From the NCBI GenBank assembly GCA_030144725.1, contig JASKMD010000005.1, positions 2,163,476 to 2,227,475 on the forward strand: a stretch of 64,000 nucleotides of DNA, given 5' to 3'. Position 1 is the stretch's first letter. Every line of letters begins with the position of its first letter. Below are positions 1 to 11,961 of this stretch, in pieces. The notes under the pieces were generated by a model. It saw only the letters and a list, made by a program, of their open reading frames with translations, had not been told where the DNA came from and did no database searches. Both the position numbers and the translations under genes were made by a program. The stretch comes from Haematococcus lacustris (Eukaryota; Chlorophyta; Chlorophyceae; Chlamydomonadales; Haematococcaceae).

Positions 1-981
1 TGCAGCCCTCAGAGAAGTCCCTAGCTCTCCCAGCCCCTGGCCAGCTCTGCCCTGGTAAGACGGTCCTGGCTGGTCGGAGCTGGCTGCCAGGCTGGCTGCC
101 TGCTGATCTGGCTGCGGTGCTGGGCTGCCTACCTTGTCTAGCTCAACTTGGCTGGTGGTCATGTGGGCTTGGCTGGAAGGACTGGCTGGGCCAGCTGCCT
201 GATGTGCAGGTCTGGTGGCATAGAACCAGGTTTTGTGCAGCCACTGCCCTCCCCCTGGCGGGATATCTACTGGAGCACTTCCCTGCGGGCGTGATGCAAC
301 TGGCGGAGATGAGGAGGTATTTGAACAGAGTGAGGCACTACAGCGCACAGCAGCATGGCAAAGAGCAGAAGTGTCCCTCTGACTTCAGGGACGCACACCT
401 CAACTCATCGTCATGTGCGCTGCACCTGTGCCGCTGTTGCTTCGATGAATGCCTCGGCTAGGCCCTCTTCTACCACTGCTCCTCGCTGCTCGACTGCTGC
501 CATCAGCTGTTTCAGGAGCCGCACTAAGTATGCTGGATCCGAGGGCGCAGGCAGCAGAGCTAGCACGGCCAGCACCAGTTGCTGTACATCCGGCTGCATG
601 ACGTCGGCAGCAGAGCACAGCCATGTCACGGCCTGCGGGATGAAAGGGGACCGAATAGGGGCGGGCGAGCTAAAATTAAGAAGAAACAAGGAGCGGGGTG
701 ATTACACGCCTTTGCGGGGTAAAGGCGCTGGGCGAGATAGGCTAGGAATACTTCAGGCCACGGTTCTGCACTCATTTCCTTATGCGTGAATGTACGTCAT
801 GGCTAGAGCCATACTAATCTCGGTGTACACTAATGGTAGCAAAAGGATTGCTAGATGATCCATGGTTAGCCAGCATCGTCACCGGCTGCATGCAATTCAG
901 CAGGTCGATGAAATGTAGTCTTCAAGATGAGACAAGCCTCTGACAGGATTGAGTACTTAACGTATCATGAGCCAGCATGCA
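1..981. other. 3' flank of the PPAN gene; no supported gene
   Basis: Short overlapping reading frames lie on both strands, but none shows a recognisable domain or a consistent splice pattern. The region lies downstream of the minus-strand stop codon of the Peter Pan gene and probably holds its 3' untranslated sequence plus intergenic DNA. Confidence 0.4.
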
Positions 982-3900
982 TTACCCTCTGCCTCGGCCA
1001 CGACCCCTCCCGCCCCGGGATGCACCTCGCCCTGCGTTGTCGCGGCCACCCCTGCCACCCCTACTTCCCCTGCCAAAGGAAGTGCCGCCTCTACCCCCCC
1101 GCTCCCCTCCGCCCCTACCCCGCCCCGCGCCGCCCTTGAAAACTCCACCCTCGGCAACGCGGTGCAGTCCGCCGCGACCCCGACCTCGACCCCGGCCACC
1201 TGTTCCCCGGTCATCACGTTCACCACGACCCCCGCCTCCGCCTCCGCTGCTCCTCCCGCGCCCCCCTCGCCCGCCTCGGCCTCGGCTGCGCCCTCTGCCA
1301 CCACCCCTGTTTCCCCGGCCAAACGCCGTGCCGCCCCGTCCGATCATGTCAGTCTCCTCAGGCTCGTGCCCCACCTCGTCCCTGAACATTACAATGTCAC
1401 GCACACATGACCAGCATTGATGTGCATGCAGTGCACCCCCACTGTGTGCCTTCATCACCTCTATTGTTTCAAGCCATTCCCTCGTCCTGCTTGTTTCGTC
1501 CCTTGTGCTATGACGACCACAGCCAGCGACCCCGCATTGCCAGCCTCACTGCCAACACAGAACAGGTCGCCGCGGCATACCACTCACTTGAAGTATTGCA
1601 CGTCGTCATCCTCATCGTCGCCAGCAGGGGCGCGCTGTTTCTTATCCTTGCCGGCTCCCGGACCGCGTCGTGGGTCACGATGGTTGTCCTTACCCCCTCG
1701 TGTAGCACCCTTACCGTTGGCGTCCCCTTGAGCTCGCTTGCCTAGAGTGCACAGCAAGCAACTTAAGTGAGCTGTTGAGGCTGGTGTGTGGTGTTTTTGC
1801 ACAGGGCCCAGCAGCCCTGACCCTGACCGTCTGTCCACATCTTGAACAGCCATATGTAGGTGACGACTGCCAGGTGGAGGCGCATCACGGGAACAAGGGC
1901 GCTACGCAAGTGCATGGTGGCCCACATCACACCTCGAAGCACCCTTAAGCATCTTCACCATACCACTCTCGACCTTCACACCTCACTCTATTACTGGCAC
2001 TCTAGCCACTCACACACATTATACCTAACCGGTAGCCCAGACCCTGGAGAAGCCTTGCCATATCAGTCTGCTGGCGGCAATCAACACACTCCTACCTGCA
2101 AGCTCTTGCCCGTCGCCACCACCTTCGCTGTCCTCCCCAGTATCGTCACCGTCGTTGTCATCATCGGACGCCGCCCCGTGATCGCCTTGTTTGGCTTGTG
2201 GCTCCTCCTGCCACCAGGGCGTTTTGCGGGGGGCGCCGGATCCCACGTCAGCTCCACCGCGCTTGCGGGCCGCCGCAGCCTCCTGTCGCCACAAGGACCA
2301 CAGGGTGTCAATCGGCCACGCGACCTCTGGGGCCGGCCGGGATTGAGCGGAATGATGGGCTGCGGGTGCCCTGTGCCAGGAGCTGCCCCTGCTGCAGCCT
2401 GTGCCCCAGCCTCCTACCGCCCTCAGGCTCACACATCAAGCTCCAGTCTCTAGCCATCTCCCTGGCTGCCTCTGGACCTGGCCTGCCCCGCCTGCCACTG
2501 GCCCTCCTGAACGTGATGCCCCTGCTGCCAGGGGTGCCTCCCTGCCCTTGGCCTGCCCTACTGGCCTGACCCCGCTCTTGCCAGGCATCTCACCTTTGCT
2601 GCATCCTTGGCTGCCTGCTCCGCAGCTTTCCGCTTCACATTTTCTTCCTGCAGGGCAGCAGGCGAAGAGGGCAGCAGGCTTGTGGCGCACATCAGGAGGA
2701 CTGCATCATGCAAGACGACGGAACACATATGCACTACTGTCACCTAAGGAGGCGAAATGGCCTCCCTTCTCTCACCTGAAAAGCCACCCCTCCGCTTGAC
2801 TGTGTTTCCATCCCTGTGGTTTCCCACTTCACCTCCAAACACTGCCCTGCGCTGCCCTGCCCCCTCCCACACGGCCCCTCGCTCCAATAGCCACCTCCCC
2901 AACACCCACCTGCTTCCTGCGCCTCACTTCCTTGAGAGCTGCCTGCTCTTCGTGTTTGGCTGCCAGGGCGGCGGCTTCCTCCGCTGTCTTGGCCACCAGG
3001 GCGTGGTACAGCACCGCACCGCTGCACAGCCCCTCCTCCACCTTCATCAGCTGCAGCTCCAGGCGAGGACCCACCTGGGGGTGGGGCGCAGAAAGGGGTG
3101 AGGTGGGGCGGGGCACCTTTGGGGTATAAGGCTCCAGGGTCCCCCTGCACCTGCTAGTGCACTCCCTGTTGGAGGAAGGAGGTCGAGGTCGGCCAGACCA
3201 TCAAAGTCTAATGGCCAGGTGTGAAGTTGAGTTCAGCGTGAGGCAGTTTTGCATCTTGCTTCTTGGTAGGGCCCGTAGGGCTGGGTGGGTCTGCTCGCGT
3301 GCACTCCCTCTAACAAGGGCTGTGCTGTCTTCACTCCCTCCCACAACAGCTCATACTACACTAGATACATCTAGGTGTAGGTACATCTAGGTGGGCCTTA
3401 GAAGCAGTGTGGGAGGTGGAGGTGGCAGGGGCAGGGACGCCAGGGGAGGTTGAGGGGCAGGGGCGCCCGGGGCAGGGGCAGGGACGCCAGGGGAGGTTGA
3501 GGGGCAGGGGCGCCAGGGGCAGGGGCAGGGACGCCAGGGGAGGTTGAGGGGCAGGGGCGCCCGGGGCAGGGGCAGGGACGCCAGGGGAGGTTGAGGGGCA
3601 GGGGCGCCAGGGGCAGGGGCAGGGACGCCAGGGGAGGTTGAGGGGGCAGGAGCGCCTGCAGGCTCAGCCTGGGGCTGACCCACCTCATGAAGCCGCACCC
3701 TGGACGCCCGCCCTGCTGCATTGCCCTTGCCCAGGTCCTGCCCCAGCGTCACACGGCTGGCCTCAGCCTCCTCTCCCTCACTCTCCTGCAAGCAAGCATC
3801 GGGTGTGACGAGGTAGGAAAAGTGTGACGTAAGAAGCAAGCGGGCTGTGGTGATGGTGGTGGAGGGAAAGCTGAGGGAGAAGGGCCAATGGTGAGGGGGC

Positions 3901-6900
3901 AGTGGGGGTGATGCCACTCACCGCCCTCTGAAACCCAGTCCTGGGTCAAAGCAATCACCGCCTTGACTCTTTCATCGTGCTGAGGAGTGCAAACCAGAGC
4001 ATATCTGGCCCACTTGCGCTTACCTGCCCGCCTGTTGTCTTGCCTGGTGCTGACGGTGATGGTGGTGATGGTGGCAATGGCGGTGGTGTGCACAAAATGG
4101 TGGAACGGTGGCGATAGCAACGGTGATGGTGGTGTTGGTGGCAATGGTGGTGGTGGGGCACAAGGGGGGCGTCTCACCGAGCCATACCCTCCCCGCGTCA
4201 TGAACTCCGCCACGTCCTGCATGCTGCTCATGTCTGGCAGCGAGCTGCGCTGCAGCAGGCCCTTCAAACCCTTACGCAGCCCGCTGGGCGCCAGGCTGAT
4301 GGTGTAGTGCCTCAGCCGGATCACCCCTGAAGGGAGGGCAGTAGCAGTGGCAGCAGCTACATCAGCATCAGTGGCATCAGCAGCATCAGCATCAGTGACA
4401 GCAGCAGCAGCTACAGCTACAAACATCGGCAGCTGAATGCCAGCAGGGACGGGAGCAGCAGCAGCAGCAGTGGTAACAGTGGCGGCAGCAGCAGTGGTTG
4501 CATAACCTGCTGCGGTCCCTTGCCTGGCCCCACCTGTTGCCTTGTCCAGTGCCAGCAGCACCACACGCTGGCAGGCAGCCAGGCGCACCTTGGCCACATT
4601 GATGGAGGGGAACATGGATTGGAACATGGTCTACGACCAGGGAGGCATGCAAGCAGGGTGCCGACAGGAAGGAAATCGCCCCGTCCCGCCCTGCCCTGCC
4701 CTGCCCTGCCCTGCCCTGCCCTGCCCTGCCCTGCCCTGCCCTGCCCTGCCCTGCCCTGCCCTGCCCTGCCCTGCCCTGCCCTGCCCTGCCCTGCCCTGCC
4801 CCGCCCCGCCCCGCCCCGCCCCGCCCCGCCCCGCCCCGCCCCGCCCCGCCCCGCCCCGCCCCGCCCTAGCCTTCTGCCCCCCTCACCGTGAAGAGCTGCA
4901 GATGCTGCTGGCCTGCAAAGCCGTTGAGCACCACCAGGGGCGGGGTCTTGAAGGCATTAGGGGGGACCCGGGGCCGGGCCTGCGCTGACTGCACGTCCCG
5001 CATCAGGCTGTAGCTCAGGATGCGCAGGCTCAGGGTAGGGCCCTGTGCAGAAACAGGGGGAGGGGGTGAAGTGAGGCAAGGGAGTGGCGGCAGAGGGGGA
5101 GGGGGGAGGGAAGGGGCCAGGGCCCAGGGGTAGGGGGAGGGAAGACGTGGGGCAAGGAAGCGGCGTCAGAGGTGGGCCAGGTCAGGTAATAGGTGAAGGC
5201 TGGTGCAGAGGTGACGTCTTCTCAGGCTGGGAGGACAGCATGCGTATGTGCAGGGGTGCGGGAGTGGCAAGGTAAGGCCGGCAGGCAGGAGGTAGGGCAG
5301 GCAGGCAGGGAGGCAGGCATACGACAGGATGCAGGGTGGTAGGAGTGCACATGGAGGCAGGCAGGTGGAAACCGGGGCAGGCCGGCAGGCAGGCGATAGG
5401 GCAGGCAGGCAGGCTGGCAGGAGGTACAGCAGGCAGGGAGGCGGGCCTGGAGGCCACCACTGACCCTGGGTGTGCGTGCGACCTTCAAGTAATGGTTGGC
5501 GTCCGTGCTGCTGAGCATGATGAAGTGGGTCACTCCTAGAGGCCCCGCTACCTGCACCGCTCACACCCCATCGCAACACTGGCGCTTGTGTGATGACGCA
5601 TGCTGTGCATGGTGCAGCAGACCAGCCCGGGGAGCAGCAGCTGCTGCACTGGCACTGTACCAAGGCCTGCACAGGCGGGGATGCAGTTGTTGAACAATAC
5701 AGGGCTGTCCTACACAGCCTGGCAATCATCCACTGTGCATGAGATGCCCCCCACACCTTTCTCTCCCCAACCCCTTACCTATCCCCACCCACCCATCGCC
5801 CTCCCTTCTCCTCCCCACCCCACCGCCCCTCTCAACCCTCCATATTCCTGTCAAACCTTTCCCCACATCTTCCTTGCTTTCTTTTTTATATCCCTAACCC
5901 TAACCCTAACCCTAACCCTAACCCTACCCATGCTGTCACAACCAAGCAACAAATGATGCAAGCATGGAGCACCCGCCATCCTGCTGCTTTATAGCCAGCT
6001 GCCGTCAGAGAGCCAAACACGGAGGGTGGGCTGCGCCCTGGCATGCCCAGGATCATGCCGCTGCCTCCCTCTGTCCCTCTCTCTGAGGAGCAGCACAGCC
6101 TCCTCATCACTCAATGCTCGCCCAGTGCGTGCATCCTCCCAGCCAGCAGCCACTGGGAAGCCAGCAGCCACTGCCAGCGGCCTGTCCAGCTATTTCCATT
6201 TGTCGGGTTGCACCACAGCCCCTGGCACCGGGCCGTGGGCCTGACCATAGGGGCTCTGTCACACCCTTCTAATCATAATGCCTTCACCACCTGCCTGTAG
6301 CCAGTGCGATGCTAGCAGTCACTGCCAGAATTCTCTTGGTGCTACCTTCACCGCCTCATGACGCCTGGTGCTGTGTACCTCAATTGCTGCAGTGCCAGCT
6401 GCCAAACCCCATCTCCACCGCCTGCCAAGCACTCATCTCTGCTGTTCCTGCTGCTGCTGCTCTTGCTGCTGCTCCTGCTGCTGTTCCTACTGCTGCTCCT
6501 GCTGCTGTTCCTACTACTGCTCCTGCTGCTCCTCCCACTGCTACCGGTGTTCTTATGGCCATGCTGCTGGGTGTGGCACACAGGCAGCAGGTCATCACCT
6601 GGTGTGCCTCACCTGCACAAAGTCCTTGAGCACATTGCGGCGGGACTCTTGCAGGTTCAGGGCCGTGTTGGGCAGCATCATGCGCCGCACATCCATCTCC
6701 AAGTCTGCCAGCAGCGCCTGCAACAACAACAGCACCATCACATCCCTCACCTCTGCCTGAGTCCGTCATAGCATAACCTTAACTGCTGCTGCCTTGAGCC
6801 TGGGCTGCCTGCCCAGGGCAAGGAGTACCCGGACCTTGACTGCAAACAAGGCAGCCTGACCAAGGGCCAGCAACAACAGCAGCCTGTGGCACAGCAGCAT

Positions 6901-7931
6901 GTGCTAGGGGCCACTCCTTGAGCTGATATCACCTAACACAAGTGCATGTGTGTCAAGCCCAAACTAGGCTACAAGCCTGTCAGAGGGGTCAGGCAATAAA
7001 GATTAAAAAGATAACTCCAGACAAGGCAAGGCACCACGCAAAGTGAAGGGTTCCTATTATTCTGCCAACACCACCTACAGTGAAGGGACCTGCTTCTGCC
7101 TTTGCGTCTGTCTCTCCTATCTCAACCTAACTCCTACTCTTCAAACTGCGACCCCAGTAAGGGACCTATCATTCTGCCTTTGCGTCAGTACTTGTTGCCC
7201 GTTGGGCTGATGAGGAGGTGCTGAGAGAGGCGGATGATCAGGAAAGCAGATGTTGTTGAGCTCATGCAGGCGATGAGCTCAGGCAGGTGCCGCATGCAGA
7301 GTCAACTCATGCAGGTTACGTTGCTGAGCTTCCACCCCTGTGTGGTTCTATCATGCAAGCATGCAGACCAGTTGACAGCCCAGCCAGCTGCCTCACAGTT
7401 GGCACCCACGCTCCCCCTGCCTGGCAAGCTGCTCAAGGCTGGCTTAGGCCAGGCGGTCCCTGGTCAGGTGGGTGGACTGCACTAGGGCCTGCAACGCTGC
7501 GACTCAAATGCACGGCAGTAAGAGCAGGCTAAGCCCGCTACCGGAGCAGTGCTTGGCTTGGGCCTGGGCTGCTTGCATTACCGGCACAGAGGAGGGAGTT
7601 TTCTGGCCTGGGCTGCGAGCGGCTGTGGAGGCTGGCTGTCAAGGCTGTGACCCAGTCCCAGTGTGCATGATGGCCTAGAGCGCCTCTAAGCCAAGTCTGG
7701 CTCATAGCTAGACAACAAGCATCACTCACAGCATGCTTGCCCCGGCGCAGCACAAAGGTTTTAGGGTCGCCCTTCTTACTGGGGTCGGGAGTGTCTGGCA
7801 CGTGTGTACGCTTCTTCCGCTGCGGTGCGAGTCAGCAGCGCAGCACATGCTGTGCTGGCTCTTCCGGCTGGCCGTCGATTGCGGCGGGGCGGGCTGCATC
7901 TTGCCCGGCTCACCCTGCGCGTCTTGGTCAT
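982..7931 (-). CDS. PPAN: Brix-domain ribosome biogenesis factor, Peter Pan/SSF1 family
   Basis: Nucleolar factor for 60S subunit assembly in the Brix family. Thirteen exons join in phase to 581 codons: 7931-7914, 7819-7730, 6717-6613, 5551-5465, 5042-4887, 4630-4534, 4326-4178, 3785-3684, 3074-2928, 2647-2594, 2282-2096, 1741-1588 and 1381-982. The Brix domain covers about residues 25-320. Diagnostic segments are TFVLRRGKHA, SRRNVLKDFVQ, VAGPLGVTHFIMLSS, MFPSINVAKVRLAACQRVVL, FMTRGGYGS and MKVEEGLCSGAVLYHALV. Next come a Lys/Ala-rich helical stretch, an acidic DDDNDGDDTGEDSEGGGDG tract and the QYFKDEVGHEPEE signature. The last ~120 residues are almost pure Arg-Gly. The chosen start opens the basic MTKTRRRKKRTHV leader. 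Introns carry satellites and a telomere-like array. The gene faces the small gene at 8740 head to head. The family call is firm; exon 1 (18 coding bases) is the least certain part. Confidence 0.93.
3434..3650. repeat. 47-bp minisatellite, about five copies
   Basis: The motif gggacgccaggggaggttga starts at 3434, 3481, 3528, 3575 and 3622, a strict 47-bp period. The array lies in the intron between the PPAN exons ending at 3684 and starting at 3074. The open minus-strand frame over it, rich in Pro-Ala, is a by-product of the repeat. Confidence 0.85.
4688..4866. repeat. Pentanucleotide satellite, CCTGC then CCCCG
   Basis: About 110 bp of ccctg/cctgc repeats pass directly into about 65 bp of ccccg repeats. 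They differ by one base per unit, so one array appears to have switched variant part-way along. The array lies in the PPAN intron between exons ending at 4887 and starting at 4630. Confidence 0.9.
5892..5926. repeat. Interstitial telomere-like array (CCCTAA/TTAGGG)
   Basis: About six tandem ccctaa units lie inside the long PPAN intron between exons ending at 6613 and starting at 5551. The unit is the human-type TTAGGG rather than the TTTTAGGG type known from Chlamydomonas reinhardtii. A shorter match (gggttcagggttagggttag) occurs near 26748. Confidence 0.85.
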
Positions 7932-8739
7932 GGCGTATGGCTTGGACTAGCGCTATTTACTGAGCGATGCAGGTTGCAAACGATAAAGGATGCAAATGAG
8001 TTCCAAGGTTGCAACACAAGTGCAGCGTGCTGTGGCGCGTGCAGTTATGTTTGTCTTGTAGTTTATGCGGCTCCTGGCACTACAGACGAAAAAAGAGAGA
8101 GCCCAAACCAACTAGGCCCGCCAAGGAGGAGACACATACAGCAACATTGAGTTGTTTCTGTATCCTCAGCTTAGCTCAGTATGACAGCTTCATCAACAAT
8201 AGTTACAGTAGTGCGAACAGAGCCCAAGTAGATGATAGCAAGAGCCAGACAGGTAGCTTAGACAGCCATGGGCAGGTTGTGAACAGATGCTAGCCACTTA
8301 TGGAACAGGTCAATGACTTCCTTCCATCCATCGACCATCTGGGCTACCTGCTCCTAAAGTTTAATCTAACCTGATTAGCAGTACGTCACAGTTTGAAGGT
8401 ACTCTTTGCTGGGGGGTTGACACCGTCTGGGTCATAGCGTGTCGATAGCGATAGCATCCCAGCCCCTAGTGTGTGTAGCTCAAATGGTCTGCATCAACTC
8501 CACGAGGGTATCATAGGGCCAAAGCATCCGCCCACCAGCGTGCTTGATTAGCACATGCATACCAATGCACTTTACCTGCTCGAGCTCCCGCAAAGCAGTG
8601 TTATTCCGTCTCCGCATCTCGGCGTACCTGACGGAGTAGCATGAGGGTTATTGTGTTTAGAAGCTGACTTGGCACAGGAGCAAGACTTGGCACAGGGTAT
8701 CGAGCAAACAGCAGCATAGAAGCGGCAAAAGCAAGGGAT
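7932..8739. promoter_or_regulatory. Divergent intergenic region between PPAN and the gene at 8740
   Basis: About 800 bp separate the two divergent start codons, so it should hold both promoters. I see no convincing TATA box, repeat or coding segment. Confidence 0.4.
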
Positions 8740-9849
8740 ATGATTAGTAAACGTCTGCTCCAGCCGCACCCTCCAGCCTCGCCCGCCGCAGTGGTCTCGC
8801 CGGCGCGACTTTGCTCTGCGCGGAGGGCTCCCTGTACAAGACCCGTACTGCGACATGCGTCGTCACCCGACACGGAAGAAGCACGGTCGCCGCTAGACGC
8901 ACCCCAGGTCTCTCCTAAGCCATCATGGCTTGCACCGATTTAATGCATGCCACAGTGTCCATGGGGTATGCCATCAGCTGTGCAACCTTACCATGCGTAA
9001 ACAATCAACGTTTGCTGCACGTATGACTCAGCAGACTCCATGTGTTGGATGCAGGAATGGGAGGCCCCCCAGCCCAGTCGGCGGCCAGATATCTTCCCTG
9101 AATTTGAAAAGATGGAGCGTGTGTTCCTGCCCCGCCCTCTGCCTGGTGACCCTGAGATGCCAGACGAGGAGGCAGAGGAGTCAGCCAAGCGCACGGTGGG
9201 TGCAAATGCTGAGCATGCCACTGCAAGTGCCGGGCCTGCAAGTGCAGCTGACTGCAAGCGCCAGGCTGCGGCCTGCCAGTCTCTATAGGCTAGACATCGC
9301 CAAGCAGCGTGCTGCCAGGCCGCGCTGCATCAGGCTAGGCACTGCCAGGCTTCACTCATGCTGCCCAGCCGGGCAGGCCGCATTGAGGCTGGGCATTCCA
9401 CAGTGGGGCCTCTATGACCAGTGGATTTGTACGGTTGTTGACAGCATATGAGGCAGTGCAGCCAGCCGTGGTTTATGGCACACATGCTCACTCATGTTGA
9501 CCACCCTCATGGCTCAGCAGCTGCCTTATACTTGCTGTGTCCACCTCGCCACTTCTCGTTGTCTTGTCATCTATACACTCACTACTACGCTATCTACATC
9601 ACTGCGGTATGTGTCTCCACCGTGGTATGTGTTTGCACCGTGGTATGTGTCATTACAACAACGCATCAGCCCTGTCTGCCTGCCTCCCCACCTTGCGCCT
9701 GTGTTTTTTGTATGGTGCAGACCCCTGGCGACCCCGACCCTGAGCACAAGCAGGGCGAGCCTCCAGAGGTGCCCTCTGAGCCAGAGAAGGGCAAGCCGGG
9801 TGATGTGCCTGAGAAGCCTGGAACAGACATCCCCAACCAGCCAGAGTGA
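8740..9849 (+). CDS. Small Pro/Glu-rich protein with organelle-type presequence
   Basis: Three phase-0 exons (8740-8907, 9055-9195, 9721-9849) give 145 residues. The first ~40 are rich in Arg, Ser, Ala and Pro with almost no acidic residues, beginning MISKRLLQPHPPASPAAV, which fits a mitochondrial or plastid transit peptide. The body carries RRPDIFPEFEKMERVFLPRP followed by acidic Pro-rich text (LPGDPEMPDEEAEE, TPGDPDPEHKQGEPPEVP) to the stop. The PGDPE-type segment occurs in both exon 2 and exon 3, suggesting an internal duplication. I do not recognise a family and give no function. Exon boundaries are gt...ag and in phase, which supports a real gene. Confidence 0.6.
9232..9288. repeat. Dispersed repeat, partner at 53007
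   Basis: The segment gggcctgcaagtgcagctga and what follows, through the cagtctctata motif, recurs with few changes at 53007-53058. This copy lies in intron 2 of the small gene at 8740; the partner lies between the Fanzor element and the NAD(P)-binding gene. Confidence 0.7.
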
Positions 9850-11961
9850 ATCACCGCAGGCACGGAGATCTCACAGCAGCCAGAGTGATACAGCCGGAGT
9901 GGCAGTGTGGGCGGCGTGGCCTCGATGTGGTCGTGGCATGCACACACCGTGGGCAGCCTACATTTACCTTTCATCAAAGTCCGGCAGCTGGGCACACTAG
10001 CACACAGCCTGCAGCTACCAGGCAGCTGCCTCCTGCTGTCTTCCCTTGCCTCCGTTAGTCTTGCCTGCTGGCCCCAGTGTGGTGGGCACACAGCCTGCAG
10101 CTATTGGGCAGGTGCCTCCTGCTGTCTTCCCTTGCCTCTGCTGGCCTGGCCTGCTGGGCATGTCCCTGCCTGAATGCCACACAGTGTGAGTGCCAGCCTC
10201 ACTCCATAGACAGGCAGGCCAGCCAGCAGCCAGCACCCTCCTCGCATCAAGGCGGCCATGTTGTTATACGCTGCTAACCAGACTCTGTTAGCCTGCACTA
10301 TGGCAAGCTCTCTAGGCAAACCTCGACATCCCCCACTTGTGCTTTTCCTGTTGCCACACTTTTGCCAGTTTGAATGTGCTTGGCCTTGATTGAAGGCGCT
10401 GAGGGCCGAGTCAGAGTTGGTTAGGTGACTTTGGTCAGGTGTGAGAGTAGACCTTTTGAAAGTGCATCGTAGCTCAATCACCAACAACCGCCACGTAAGA
10501 ATTCAGGATGCATGGCGGGTCAACGATTGAGGATGTCCAAATCGGGTTTTCTTCTCTGACACAGTGCAGTGCTGGACAACACCTGCCGGCTGCGGGGTCA
10601 AGAGGTGGTGACAGCCATCATCACCATGACTTTTCGCATGCGGTTTTGCTAATCTAGGGGTGCGAAGGCGGGCTCTTTCACTGCCTCGCCCCTACAGAGC
10701 AAGGCGGCCATGGAACCTACACCCCCAGTACACATGGAACCTACACCCTCAGTGCCGCTGATGTTTCATATAAAGAAATGCAAGTAAAACGTGTTCGCTC
10801 TTGCTCTGCCCACATGCACTGAGGGTTCCTTGCATTACGTTTCTCACACTGTTCATACTCGCTTGCACACACATTGTAGGGTCCGTGCATCGACATAACA
10901 TGCAAGATGGGCAGGAATGCCCCATGTCGAGTGCATATTGAAGTCATGTTGAGGTCAAGGTGATCACAGTTCATGCAGTAGTGCAGATGCTGATGACAGT
11001 GTTGATGTCGATGATGGCATAGTGAAGGTGATTAAGTTGAGGCGACAATGTTGTCACAAACCCTCTCACCCAAGTATTGTCAGGACACAGCCAAACTGCT
11101 GCTGCTGCTACTGCTGCTGCTGCTAGTGAGGTTTGGTGCTGCAGAACAATGAGCTGGCGAGGGCCAGCAGCAGCCAGGGGCACGGCCAGTTGGAAGGTGG
11201 AGGTGTTTGACTGGAATGCCTAAATAATCAGACAGCCATACCTACCAAACCAGGGTGATGGTCTACGCCTGCCACACCATGCTGACACTGACACCGTCAT
11301 GTGCCTGTGAACATCAGGTGCCCCCGTCATGTGCCATCAAGTGCCTGAGGCAGCCCCTCTACTCATGCATCTTGTGAACTGCTGCTGCTAAGCCGCCTGG
11401 CCTGATGGGAGCATTCAGTGAACTCAGAATTCAGGTAGGCTTGGTCCTGCAGGGTGGTGTTGGGAGGGGTGAGGTCACACTTTTTTCTCTTTGCTCACTC
11501 TCGCTGAGGTTCCCAGATGGGCAGGTGGGGCAGGAGAGGAGGTGCGGACGAGCACTCCGTGCAAAGCAGGTCAGCAGCCAGGTGCGCACAGGTGCAGCGG
11601 TGCCCAGTCAGCTAGCAGCTAGTGACCCACAGATCTGCACCAGTCAACAAAGTCCCTAGCACCAGCCACTTCCCCTGCCACCACTGCAAGCAGATTCTGT
11701 CAACTCTGCAACCAGGCCACAGCTGTTTCCTACCTAACCTGCCGTATTCTTATCCCAGCCGCCATCTACATTACCACAAGCTCACCCTCACATGACCCAC
11801 ACTGCTGCTGTCAACTCTTTGATGAAGCTGTCCTGCAGCTACGGCTACAGGCACATTGGAATGTGGCCAACGGGACTGCCTCCCGTCATTCTGCCCCTCT
11901 GCACCCTCCCTCTGCAGGAGACTGCTGCACTTGCACCAACCCTGCCCCTGCCGCCGCCCAC
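9850..11961. other. Intergenic or 3' region without a supported gene
   Basis: No coding segment is recognisable. Further 3' exons of the minus-strand TSNAXIP1-like gene may lie here, but I could not place any with matching phase. A dispersed repeat occupies 11251-11352. Confidence 0.35.
11251..11352. repeat. Dispersed repeat, partner at 53091
   Basis: The text from cagggtgatggtctacgcct through tgcctgaggcag recurs at 53091-53210, including the phrase gccacaccatgctgacactg. The second copy has an internal extension made of extra catgtgccatcatg-like units. Confidence 0.7.
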
